22,598 nt of DNA from Methanolacinia sp964465295. Its GTDB lineage: Archaea > Halobacteriota > Methanomicrobia > Methanomicrobiales > Methanomicrobiaceae. The notes beneath the pieces were generated by a model that was given only the letters and a program-made list of their open reading frames with translations, did no database searches and was not told the DNA's origin. Below, piece by piece: positions 14,363 through 20,982 of the stretch (its first letter is position 1; each line of letters opens with the position of its first letter). The translations under genes were made by a program, and so were the position numbers. Location: contig CAYXKC010000021.1 of assembly GCA_964465295.1 (NCBI GenBank), forward strand, positions 1 to 22,598. The letters run 5' to 3'.

Positions 14363-15108
14363 CCGGAGACCTTGACGGTGACGGTGTCGAAGGACACCGC
14401 AAAAAGATAACGGGCGGCGAATTCACCCGGAGGGAGAAGGAAGAACATGATTTCGGTCAGGTTCCGGAGAAGAATGAAAGGAAGGATACGGTAAAGGGGA
14501 GATCCAGGGTCGGAGGCTCTGACGATCTATTCTATACGGGCTTTGGAGCCGACAAACCCCGGCAAGAGGAATTGCCGAAGAAAAAATCCGTCATAGGCGG
14601 AGATTCCGATATATTCGATACAGGATTCGGTTCTGCAACCCGGCAGAAAAAAGAAAAAGTAGTCCACTCTTCAGGTTCGCCTGAAAGAAACAGGCAACCG
14701 GAATCGAGGCAGACCGGAAAAGATTCCCGCCGGGAGTCGTCTTTTTCACCGGCCGATGTCGATGAACTCTTCGAGTCGCCTGAACCCTCCGTTGAAAGAG
14801 AGCCAGAGAAGGAGGATGTTAAGAAGAGCCGGAGACTGGATAAAGATCCGTTCTATACAGGATTCGGCTATACCGACCAGAGGGGAAAAGGCAGCCCTGC
14901 TGACGGCGGACTCTTCCCGGAGGGTGATACCCTCCCGGAGATGCCGGAAAGAGAGCTTGTACCTGACAGGAGCTGGAGGGATGAGCCTGCTGAAGAAGAG
15001 CCGGAAGCCGGACCCGAACCCGAAGACGTTCAGGAAACTTTGGAAGAGGAAGAAAAACCAAAGAGATCGTCTGTCCTTACACGCAGCGACGACGATCTTT
15101 TCAGCTGA
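14341..15108 (+). CDS. Unrecognised disordered charged protein with repeated D-x-F-x-TGFG motif
   Basis: A 255-residue hydrophilic protein with no membrane segment, no signal peptide and no family I recognise. It is rich in Glu, Asp, Lys, Arg, Pro, Ser and Gly and looks intrinsically disordered. A short motif recurs: DDLFYTGFG (61-69), SDIFDTGFG (89-97) and KDPFYTGFG (168-176), with reduced forms VDELFESPE (about 140-148), DGGLFPEGD (188-196) and a C-terminal SDDDLFS (249-255). Near the N-terminus DLDGDG (10-15) resembles a calcium-loop start, but position 12 of the loop is Lys, so a full EF-hand is unlikely. Regularly spaced aromatic-acidic motifs in a disordered chain suggest a scaffold that binds several copies of one partner; this is inference. 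The ATG lies inside a 35-bp palindrome and there is no well-placed Shine-Dalgarno. The frame is free of stops for 255 codons and the repeats exist at protein level, so it is very probably real. Confidence 0.75.
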   Translation: MPHEKIISGDLDGDGVEGHRKKITGGEFTRREKEEHDFGQVPEKNERKDTVKGRSRVGGSDDLFYTGFGADKPRQEELPKKKSVIGGDSDIFDTGFGSATRQKKEKVVHSSGSPERNRQPESRQTGKDSRRESSFSPADVDELFESPEPSVEREPEKEDVKKSRRLDKDPFYTGFGYTDQRGKGSPADGGLFPEGDTLPEMPERELVPDRSWRDEPAEEEPEAGPEPEDVQETLEEEEKPKRSSVLTRSDDDLFS

Positions 15109-15112
15109 ATCT

Positions 15113-15502
15113 TTAACCTGCGGGTGATATGTTGGTGAAGAACGCATCGGATGGTTCTGATACGTAAATCTCCCTCTCCCCGTTATAGATCTCTATTGTT
15201 CCTACAGCATGAATCCTGAGACCGGGTTCAGCAACTATCTTCTGCAATCCTCCGTTCCTGATAAATATGGTCTCGTTGCCGGAACCAATTATAAGATGTC
15301 CGCCGGTTTTTGTATATACTATCCTGTCAACAACGCCTTCGTAGATTACGAGGGTGCCTGTCCCTGAAGAATGATCGTAAGGAGCGGCGAAACTCTCTTT
15401 TCCCGCCGATTCCAACAGAAAGTAAACAGCTCCTGATATGGCGACAACCATAATGAGAAGCATTAATGCAGTCTTTTCCTCTCTTCCGAATATAATCTTC
15501 AT
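15113..15502 (-). CDS. Membrane-anchored OB-fold-like protein
   Basis: A 129-residue protein. Residues about 12-30 form one hydrophobic helix (TALMLLIMVVAISGAVYFLL) after a short charged N-terminus (MKIIFGREEK), so the rest probably lies outside the membrane. Residues about 48-120 show an alternating strand pattern, LVIYEGVVDRIVYTKTGGHL, then a Gly-x-His-Ala-Val-Gly turn and EIYNGEREIYVSEP, like the five-stranded OB-fold seen in nucleic-acid-binding (tRNA_anti-like) domains. The family call is from pattern only. It starts 7 bp after the end of the archaellin-like gene, so the two are almost certainly one operon. It might bind DNA, glycans or a filament subunit; nothing in the sequence decides. 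Confidence 0.7.
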   Translation of the reverse strand: MKIIFGREEKTALMLLIMVVAISGAVYFLLESAGKESFAAPYDHSSGTGTLVIYEGVVDRIVYTKTGGHLIIGSGNETIFIRNGGLQKIVAEPGLRIHAVGTIEIYNGEREIYVSEPSDAFFTNISPAG

Positions 15503-15509
15503 AACATCT

Positions 15510-16151
15510 TCATCCGGGCAGGAGCCCTACAATTCTATGAGATCTGATCGACGGCGGCACTTTCAGGCTGATGCTTAAGGGAACCGCTTCTTTTGGAGAA
15601 ATAGTTACAGTAAACCTGTCTTCTGCTGCAACCCCGTTTTGCGGGTATATAAGAAGCGTAAAGATCTCGTTTGGTTCAAGGTAAATATCCCCGTCTGCCT
15701 GCATAAGGGGGATCAAATGGCTCCTGTCGGCAATTGTCCAGGCGGGTTTGACGAGGGAGGTGTTCTGGGAAAAGGCAAGTTCCTCCGTCTCCCCGCTGTA
15801 TTTGAACCCTACCTTCGCAGTGCTCATATCCACAATCCCGGTACTGCCCGTAAGAAGCCTCACAGGTATAAGGCAGCTTCCCATGACAGAAGGTTCAGGG
15901 TTATTGCATACCAGGTTTATATCCAGGATCGTTCCGCCTGCATCCTGTATGCCTTCCGACTCCCCGTCTGTAACGAGTATTTCAGATTCAGGACCTGCAG
16001 CACTCACGATAAGCCCGCCTCCGGCTTTCTCCGTTTCGCCGGACCCCCCGGTGATCAGCGATGCGGAGATGCAGGTAATGATGAGAAGGGCAGATATTGC
16101 AATTATCATCTCAAGGCCGGTGAGGCCGTCCATAGTGCGATCGATCCTCAT
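15510..16151 (-). CDS. Archaellin / type IV pilin-like protein
   Basis: A 213-residue secreted filament-type subunit. The N-terminus MRIDRTMDG is followed by LTGLEMIIAISALLIITCIS, matching a class III signal peptide: a short charged leader cut after Gly9 by preflagellin peptidase, then the hydrophobic helix with Glu at mature position 5 that packs filaments. The remainder is beta-rich as in archaellins (TILDINLVCNNPEP, VGFKYSGETEELAF, FTVTISPKEAVPLSISLKVP). Two cysteines, C82 and C93, in the globular part could form a disulfide, which is unusual for archaellins. No fla/arl motor genes flank it, so it is an isolated paralogue or a pilin rather than the main archaellin. It is followed within 7 bp by the OB-fold-like protein. 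A TATA-like GGGATATAAAAA lies about 40-50 bp upstream. Confidence 0.8.
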   Translation of the reverse strand: MRIDRTMDGLTGLEMIIAISALLIITCISASLITGGSGETEKAGGGLIVSAAGPESEILVTDGESEGIQDAGGTILDINLVCNNPEPSVMGSCLIPVRLLTGSTGIVDMSTAKVGFKYSGETEELAFSQNTSLVKPAWTIADRSHLIPLMQADGDIYLEPNEIFTLLIYPQNGVAAEDRFTVTISPKEAVPLSISLKVPPSIRSHRIVGLLPG

Positions 16152-16156
16152 AATAA

Positions 16157-16200
16157 GGGATATAATTCATGACATTTCTTTCTTCTTTTTTTTATATCCC
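16157..16200. promoter_or_regulatory. Inverted repeat framing the archaellin-like gene promoter
   Basis: GGGATATAA at 16157-16165 is matched by TTATATCCC at 16192-16200, with 26 bases between. Read on the minus strand the distal copy begins the TATA box GGGATATAAAAAAA (16200-16187) of the archaellin-like gene, and the proximal copy falls near its expected start of transcription. Paired operators either side of the start point are a possible reading; the TATA box itself is well supported. Confidence 0.45.
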
Positions 16201-16313
16201 AAAAGATAGTGAGGATTAACTGCGGACCGGTTATTATCCCGGCAGACAGTCAGTTTTTTTACGGCCCCCTCTAAATTAATTCTTCATGAGGTGCTTGTCT
16301 GTCCTGTCTTGCG

Positions 16314-17045
16314 ATGCTTGATTTTGAGGCCGGCCAGGTATACGGGATGAGAGGAAGCCAGATCAACATCCCGACCGAGATCGGGGTTGTGCTCTTCGAT
16401 CCCGAATACGACATGGTCTCATATAAACAGAAGAGGTTCGTTCATGACATCGATCTCGTCGTTAGGAAGAACGTGATCGATGAAAACGGGGTTAAAACAG
16501 GGACATCGGTCTCTCTCATAAACCAGGGGAGGGACTGCCGGGATCTCGAATACGACCGGAGATTCAGGGCCAAAAGAGAGGATATTAAGAGAGGTCTTCA
16601 GGTATCCCGAGAGGTCCACACCACGATAAGGAATTATATGAGGGGTCTTGAGAGCGAATTCGATATCTCGTCCTTCTGGTTCTTCTCCGACCCTATGGAA
16701 AAAGAGATATTCAGGCGGGCCGGATACGACATATCCGGATACGAGCTCTATGACATGCAGAGGATCGTGAAGAAGGAATGCCCGGGAATTTCGTCTCTTC
16801 CATCTCTCGACAAGCTCTCCATTGCGCATAATTTCAGGGTTGAGGCAGATGAGATAATCTCGTCGAACTTTAGTTATAAAATCCCGGAAAAGAAGAGCCA
16901 CCTTTTCAGGAGCCACAGGGCACTTGGAGATGCGGCAAGGATATTTCTGCTTTGCAGGGAATATTCTCATGATAAAGGAGAGTTTGCCGAAAGGACGATC
17001 GGTCACATGAAGAAATGCGGGGATATCAGGTGTATCTATAAATGA
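16314..17045 (+). CDS. Divergent DEDDh-type (DnaQ-like) 3'-5' exonuclease-like protein
   Basis: A 243-residue protein that I assign to the DEDDh exonuclease fold from its motifs. Motif I is D3-F-E5 followed by IPTEIGVVLFD, motif II is probably D126 in SFWFFSDPMEKEIF, and motif III is H201-R-A-L-G-D206-A, matching HxAxxD. These would bind two metal ions and remove nucleotides from a 3' end, or degrade small RNA or DNA. The segment between motifs I and II is longer and more charged than in standard DnaQ domains, so the enzyme is far from known groups. With the ATG at 16314 the catalytic Asp is residue 3, leaving the first beta-strand too short; the frame is open upstream to 16290 and encodes hydrophobic residues (CLSCLA), so the true start may be upstream at a non-ATG codon such as CTG 16299, which sits five bases after GAGGTG. 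It overlaps the next gene by 4 bp. Confidence 0.65.
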   Translation: MLDFEAGQVYGMRGSQINIPTEIGVVLFDPEYDMVSYKQKRFVHDIDLVVRKNVIDENGVKTGTSVSLINQGRDCRDLEYDRRFRAKREDIKRGLQVSREVHTTIRNYMRGLESEFDISSFWFFSDPMEKEIFRRAGYDISGYELYDMQRIVKKECPGISSLPSLDKLSIAHNFRVEADEIISSNFSYKIPEKKSHLFRSHRALGDAARIFLLCREYSHDKGEFAERTIGHMKKCGDIRCIYK

Positions 17046-17692
17046 CTGACAGAAAAAGTGTTCTGGATAAGAACCGGATCGAGGCGCTGACAGACGGGAT
17101 TTATGCGATCGCCCTTACCCTGGCGGTGCTTACAATAGATGTCAGCGAACTCCCGCCTGTTGGTCCAAACGGTCATTTCATCAATTCCCTGTCGGTGACC
17201 TTCCCCCAGATCCTGCATTATGCAATCGCCTTCTTCGTCCTGGTATCGTTCTGGATGGCACATCACCGGCAGGTAAGCTACATCGGGCATGTCGACAGGG
17301 TTTATGTCTGGCTCAATGTTGTAACCCTGTTCTTCGTGGCACTCGTTCCCTTTACGACGGATCTCGTGGGCTCTTACTCGGAGTATCCGCTCGCCGTTAC
17401 ATTCTATGCCGGGAATCTCTTTATGATCGGGCTTTTTACGACAGTATCATGGATTTATGCAGCAGGGGGCGGGAGACTTCTCTCGTCGGCGATACCTGAA
17501 GATCTGTACGTTTACACCATCGGACGGGGGATGGCGGTTCCTTTCGTATGCCTTATCATTATCGCATATTCGAATCTGGTCTCGGCTGACGGTTCGACAT
17601 GGCTCTTTCTCCTGATTCCGTTAATTCACGTTATTATCAGAATGTTCGTTAGAAAAGCATATCCCGGTTCGGGAGAGCCGGGAGATAATTGA
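17042..17692 (+). CDS. TMEM175-family potassium channel (DUF1211)
   Basis: A 216-residue membrane protein with about six hydrophobic segments. The first helix carries the family signature RIEALTDGIYAIALTLAVL (residues 12-30), the equivalent of RxxxFSDGxxAIxxTLxxL, with LTDG in place of FSDG. The second helix ends in FWMAHHRQ, also typical. Bacterial and archaeal members form tetrameric potassium-permeable channels that lack the classical selectivity filter. The ATG overlaps the stop codon of the exonuclease-like gene (ATGA), so the two are translationally coupled. Family assignment is good; physiological role in this cell is unknown. Confidence 0.88.
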   Translation: MTDRKSVLDKNRIEALTDGIYAIALTLAVLTIDVSELPPVGPNGHFINSLSVTFPQILHYAIAFFVLVSFWMAHHRQVSYIGHVDRVYVWLNVVTLFFVALVPFTTDLVGSYSEYPLAVTFYAGNLFMIGLFTTVSWIYAAGGGRLLSSAIPEDLYVYTIGRGMAVPFVCLIIIAYSNLVSADGSTWLFLLIPLIHVIIRMFVRKAYPGSGEPGDN

Positions 17693-17708
17693 ACGGGATG
17701 CAAATCCA

Positions 17709-17717
17709 TTATATATT
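17709..17717 (+). promoter_or_regulatory. TATA box for the META lipoprotein gene
   Basis: TTATATATT, centred near 17713, predicts a transcription start at about 17739, just before AGGGGGT at 17741-17747. This spacing supports translation beginning at about 17752-17755 rather than at the TTG at 17818. Confidence 0.55.
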
Positions 17718-17726
17718 CCCTGCACC

Positions 17727-17733
17727 TTTTTTT
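17727..17733 (+). terminator. Oligo-T tract after the TMEM175 gene
   Basis: Seven T residues lie 35 bp after the channel gene stop codon, a plausible archaeal terminator, located between the next gene's TATA box and its predicted start of transcription. Confidence 0.3.
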
Positions 17734-17754
17734 AATTAAAAGGGGGTTCTTATA

Positions 17755-19032
17755 ATTCCTGGAAAAATCTTTTTAAAGCCTGTATGGGTTATTGCCGTAT
17801 TAACTGTAATTCTGATTTTGTTCACCTGCGGATGCACTGACAGCGGTCTGCCGGGTTCAGGAAAAGTCCCGGCAGATCAGTCTGATCTTCGGTCCGCCGT
17901 CTGGAATCTCGAATATTATGTGACGGAGGATGGACCAGTATATGTTCCGGAAGATGTTGGGGTAGATCTTGAATGCATAAATCCGGGCCTGATTGGAGGA
18001 TCTTCGGGATGTAACGGTTACTCCGCTCCGTATTTCCTAAATGATGGTGATATTTCGATAGGAATTCCTACGAGGACATGTATCGCATGTCTTGATGAGA
18101 ACAGAATGACAATTCAAGATGAATTTTTTGAACGGCTGGAAAATGTGAGCAGGGTATACATCCTTGAGGGTAAGCTTGTATTTGCGAATTCGGAAGGTAG
18201 AGAAATGCTTGTATTTATTAATTCAGGCAATCCTCAAGAATTACTACGTCCCGGTCACATGGCCGTAGTGGAGGATGTCTCAGGGTACACATGGGAACTG
18301 TATCCGGATCCCGAAAGAAGTGCAATTCGTGATATGCCTTCCAACGTTTATATTACTCTGGATTTTGGCAAAGACGGGAAATTTGATGGATTTTCGGGTT
18401 TCAGTGAGTTTTCAGGTACATATACGCTTGAAAACGGGAGATTTGGCATAGGAATGGTCATGGTGAACGCGATGTCGTCGTCAATGGCTTCTGGGGCGCC
18501 TGCTGTCGAGGAAAAATTTTTTGAAAAATTCGAACAGGTAAAGGGAGCATATGTCGATTGCGACAAACTATTTTTCATGAATGAAAACGGTGTTGAGGTG
18601 CTTTCCTTTAGGAAATTCTCTCCCGAAGGCACATTGTGGACCCTCACCACATATCTTGGTGATGACGGCAGTGCCGCCCGGCTATACGGGGGAAATGAAA
18701 TTACAATCGAATTCGAGAGTGGCCGAGCCTCGGGAAATGCCGGGTGCAACAGTTACTTCGGGGATTACGAACTTGATGAGAAAGGCGTTCTCACCTTCGG
18801 GGCGATTGGCATTACCGAAATGTACTGCGAAGGAAAGATGGATACCGAGTCCCGGTATATCTATCTTCTCGGGGATGTTGCTTCATATTCGGTGAATGGT
18901 GAGATCCTGAAACTTTATAATCTGGAAGAAAAACCGATCCTGGTTTTTTCAAGAGCAGGATCTTTCCAGCCTCAACTTCCTGAAACCCGGCTCTCTACTG
19001 GTCAGATGTTTCTTACCGTTTCAGAGGTATAA
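17755..19032 (+). CDS. Lipoprotein with three META (HslJ-like) domains
   Basis: A protein of about 425 residues anchored outside the membrane. The first ordinary start codon is a TTG at 17818, which would leave only MFTCGC before the mature part. The frame is open upstream from 17740 and encodes PGK followed by IFLKPVWVIAVLTVILILF and TCGC, a complete lipoprotein signal peptide, so translation probably starts at ATT 17755 or ATA 17752 behind AGGGGGT (17741-17747). The mature part has three META-type repeats. The first has WNLEYYV, then SSGCNGY, then TRTCIACLDENRM; the third has LWTLTTYLG, GNAGCNSYFGDYEL and EMYCEGKMDTE. The middle copy keeps the fold pattern (YTWELYPD, FSGTYTLENG) but has lost the GCN and threonine-cysteine motifs. 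META domains occur in HslJ and envelope stress proteins; their ligands are unclear. The 3' end overlaps the convergent ATPase gene by 31 bp. Confidence 0.82.
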   Translation: MPGKIFLKPVWVIAVLTVILILFTCGCTDSGLPGSGKVPADQSDLRSAVWNLEYYVTEDGPVYVPEDVGVDLECINPGLIGGSSGCNGYSAPYFLNDGDISIGIPTRTCIACLDENRMTIQDEFFERLENVSRVYILEGKLVFANSEGREMLVFINSGNPQELLRPGHMAVVEDVSGYTWELYPDPERSAIRDMPSNVYITLDFGKDGKFDGFSGFSEFSGTYTLENGRFGIGMVMVNAMSSSMASGAPAVEEKFFEKFEQVKGAYVDCDKLFFMNENGVEVLSFRKFSPEGTLWTLTTYLGDDGSAARLYGGNEITIEFESGRASGNAGCNSYFGDYELDEKGVLTFGAIGITEMYCEGKMDTESRYIYLLGDVASYSVNGEILKLYNLEEKPILVFSRAGSFQPQLPETRLSTGQMFLTVSEV

Positions 19033-19805
19033 CAACCCGTGGTAACACAGACCTTCCTTCCCGCATCAGGTACATAACTGACTGAAACATCGATTCCGTA
19101 TGCGGTCTTTAAGTTCTCACGGGTAATGACATCGTCGGGTTCACCGCTGGCGAGAAGTCTCCCGTCCTCCATTATGGCAACACGATCAGAGACCATGAAC
19201 CCGTGATCAGGGAAATGTGTGGTCATAAGTACCGCCATCCCGTCTGCCGCGAGTTTCCTCGTCATGTCGAGCACCTTCTGCTGGTTTCCCATGTCGAGGT
19301 GGGATGTGGGTTCGTCCATGATTATCAGGGACGGCCCCTGTGCGACCGCCCTTGCGATGGCGGCCATCTGGTGTTCGCCTCCGCTGATCTCGGATACCGG
19401 CTTGTCGCCGAGATGGGAGATGCCGAATTTTTTCAGGCATTCCCCAGCAACCTCTAAGTCACTCTCCTTAGGTATCGAGAACGAAGGGATGTGCGGGGTT
19501 CTGCCCATAAGGACATAATCGAATACGGTGAACGGAAAAACCACATTCTTCGCCTGGGGGACATAGGCGGCAACCGAGGCCATCTCCTGTCTCTTCCAGT
19601 CATGAACGTCCCGCCCTGCAAGAGAGATCCTTCCTGCATCGGGTACGAGAACGTTCAGTATGCATTTGATAAGGGTCGATTTCCCGGTTCCGTTTCTCCC
19701 GAGAATCGAGAAGACCTCCCCCCGTTCGATCCCAAAAGAGATATCTTTAAACTGGTAGTTTTTTTTGTCATAAGAGAACGAAAGCCGCTCGATGTCAAGT
19801 ATCAT
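19002..19805 (-). CDS. ABC importer ATPase, iron-siderophore/cobalamin type (FecE/BtuD-like)
   Basis: A 267-residue ATPase that powers the adjacent permease from the cytosol. Walker A is GRNGTGKST near residue 38, the Q-loop is AYVPQAKNVVFP, the ABC signature is ISGGEHQM, Walker B is SLIIMDEPTSHLD, and the switch histidine is in TTHFPDHG. The frame allows a GTG two codons earlier (19811), but the ATG at 19805 overlaps the permease stop as ATGA and follows a G-rich GGGGTGGGT, so it is preferred. A roughly 35-residue C-terminal extension after the nucleotide-binding domain is common in this group. It is the last gene of the importer operon and its end overlaps the META lipoprotein gene tail to tail by 31 bp. 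Confidence 0.95.
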   Translation of the reverse strand: MILDIERLSFSYDKKNYQFKDISFGIERGEVFSILGRNGTGKSTLIKCILNVLVPDAGRISLAGRDVHDWKRQEMASVAAYVPQAKNVVFPFTVFDYVLMGRTPHIPSFSIPKESDLEVAGECLKKFGISHLGDKPVSEISGGEHQMAAIARAVAQGPSLIIMDEPTSHLDMGNQQKVLDMTRKLAADGMAVLMTTHFPDHGFMVSDRVAIMEDGRLLASGEPDDVITRENLKTAYGIDVSVSYVPDAGRKVCVTTGCYTSETVRNI

Positions 19806-20959
19806 ACCCACCCCACAGTCTTTTTAGAGAGGAGATAAGCGAAGAAGGGTGCGCCGATAAGAGCGGTCAGCACACCGATCGGGATCTCGGTGGCGGTAAG
19901 CGACCTTGCAAGATCGTCTACGAGCATGAGATATGAGGCCCCAAGGAATGCCGATACAGGGACGAGGGTCTTGAAATCGGGCCCTGTCACCATCCTGCCG
20001 AGATGGGGTATAACCAGCCCGATCCACCCGATTATCCCGCTGATGCAGACCGCAGAGGCGGTCACAAGCGTCGCACAGATTATTATAATCATGGCAGTCC
20101 TTTTTGTATCCACCCCGAGCGCAAGGGCTTCATCCTCGCCCAGGGACATAACGTTGATTCTCCATCTGAGCATATAGATTATGCCGCATCCGGCAATTAT
20201 CGGCGGGGCAATGAGCATGAGGTCGCCTGTCGATACGCTCCCGAGACTGCCCATAAGCCAGAAGACTATCGCCGGAAGTGTGTCGTAGGGGTCGGCGATA
20301 TATTTTAAAAGAGAAAGCAGCGCCGAGAAGAAAGCGCCGGTGATTATTCCTGCAAGAACAAGGACAAGTGTTCCGGATCCCCTGTAGATCTTCCCGATGA
20401 GACAGGTCGCGGCGACTGCTGCGATTCCAAATATGAATGCCGAGACCTGTATGGCAAACGAATCCCCGAAGAACAGAATAGCGAGAGCGGCCCCGAACCC
20501 CGCACCCGAAGATACCCCCAGAATATCCGGCGATACCAGAGGGTTTTTGAAAAGGCCCTGAAAAGATGCGCCGGCAACGGAGAGTGCGGCACCCACAAAG
20601 GCAGAGCCAATGATCCTCGGGAACCTGATGTTGAAAAGAACTGTTCCTCCCTTCAGATCAATGCTATGCGGCACGAACTCTCCTGTAAAGAGAGATGGGA
20701 GGACAGAATGCCCTGCCCCGTGAATAAATGAGAATGCCTGGTTGTAAAGACCTAAAAAGGTAACCTGGAGAGTCTGTGCAGGGTCCATGCTGTATCTCCC
20801 GATAAACATCGATAAGACGAGAATGACCGGAACGGAAAGATAGATCATTGATCTTATGAGCAGACCATTATCTGGGGTAACAGGGAGGTTCTCCTTAAGT
20901 CTCCCGTAAACCTTCATCGGAAAGTCCCTGTACCGGTTATAAGCGCTCCCTTCGTTCAT
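19802..20959 (-). CDS. ABC importer permease, FecCD/BtuC family
   Basis: A 385-residue membrane permease with about ten hydrophobic segments after a polar N-terminal stretch of about 35 residues. Family motifs are GAALSVAGASFQGLFKNPLV with SPDILGVSSGAGFGA, and near the C-terminus GIIGWIGLVIPHLGRM. Such permeases form homodimers that pass iron-siderophore, haem or corrinoid from the binding lipoprotein. GGAG precedes the ATG at 20959. It follows the binding-protein gene by 23 bp and overlaps the ATPase start. Substrate cannot be resolved from the sequence; for a methanogen, which uses corrinoid cofactors heavily, both iron and cobalamin are plausible. Confidence 0.95.
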   Translation of the reverse strand: MNEGSAYNRYRDFPMKVYGRLKENLPVTPDNGLLIRSMIYLSVPVILVLSMFIGRYSMDPAQTLQVTFLGLYNQAFSFIHGAGHSVLPSLFTGEFVPHSIDLKGGTVLFNIRFPRIIGSAFVGAALSVAGASFQGLFKNPLVSPDILGVSSGAGFGAALAILFFGDSFAIQVSAFIFGIAAVAATCLIGKIYRGSGTLVLVLAGIITGAFFSALLSLLKYIADPYDTLPAIVFWLMGSLGSVSTGDLMLIAPPIIAGCGIIYMLRWRINVMSLGEDEALALGVDTKRTAMIIIICATLVTASAVCISGIIGWIGLVIPHLGRMVTGPDFKTLVPVSAFLGASYLMLVDDLARSLTATEIPIGVLTALIGAPFFAYLLSKKTVGWV

Positions 20960-20982
20960 TCAGCTCTCCATTTATTTTATCC

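Noticed and set aside
14350..14385. EF-hand or dockerin-type calcium site in the N-terminus of the TGFG-motif protein
   Set aside because: DLDGDG matches the loop start, but loop position 12 is Lys rather than Asp or Glu and no flanking helices are evident.
16419..17006. Minus-strand open frame of 195 codons opposite the exonuclease-like gene
   Set aside because: The plus frame has a coherent catalytic motif set and an ATGA overlap with the next gene; the minus frame shows neither.
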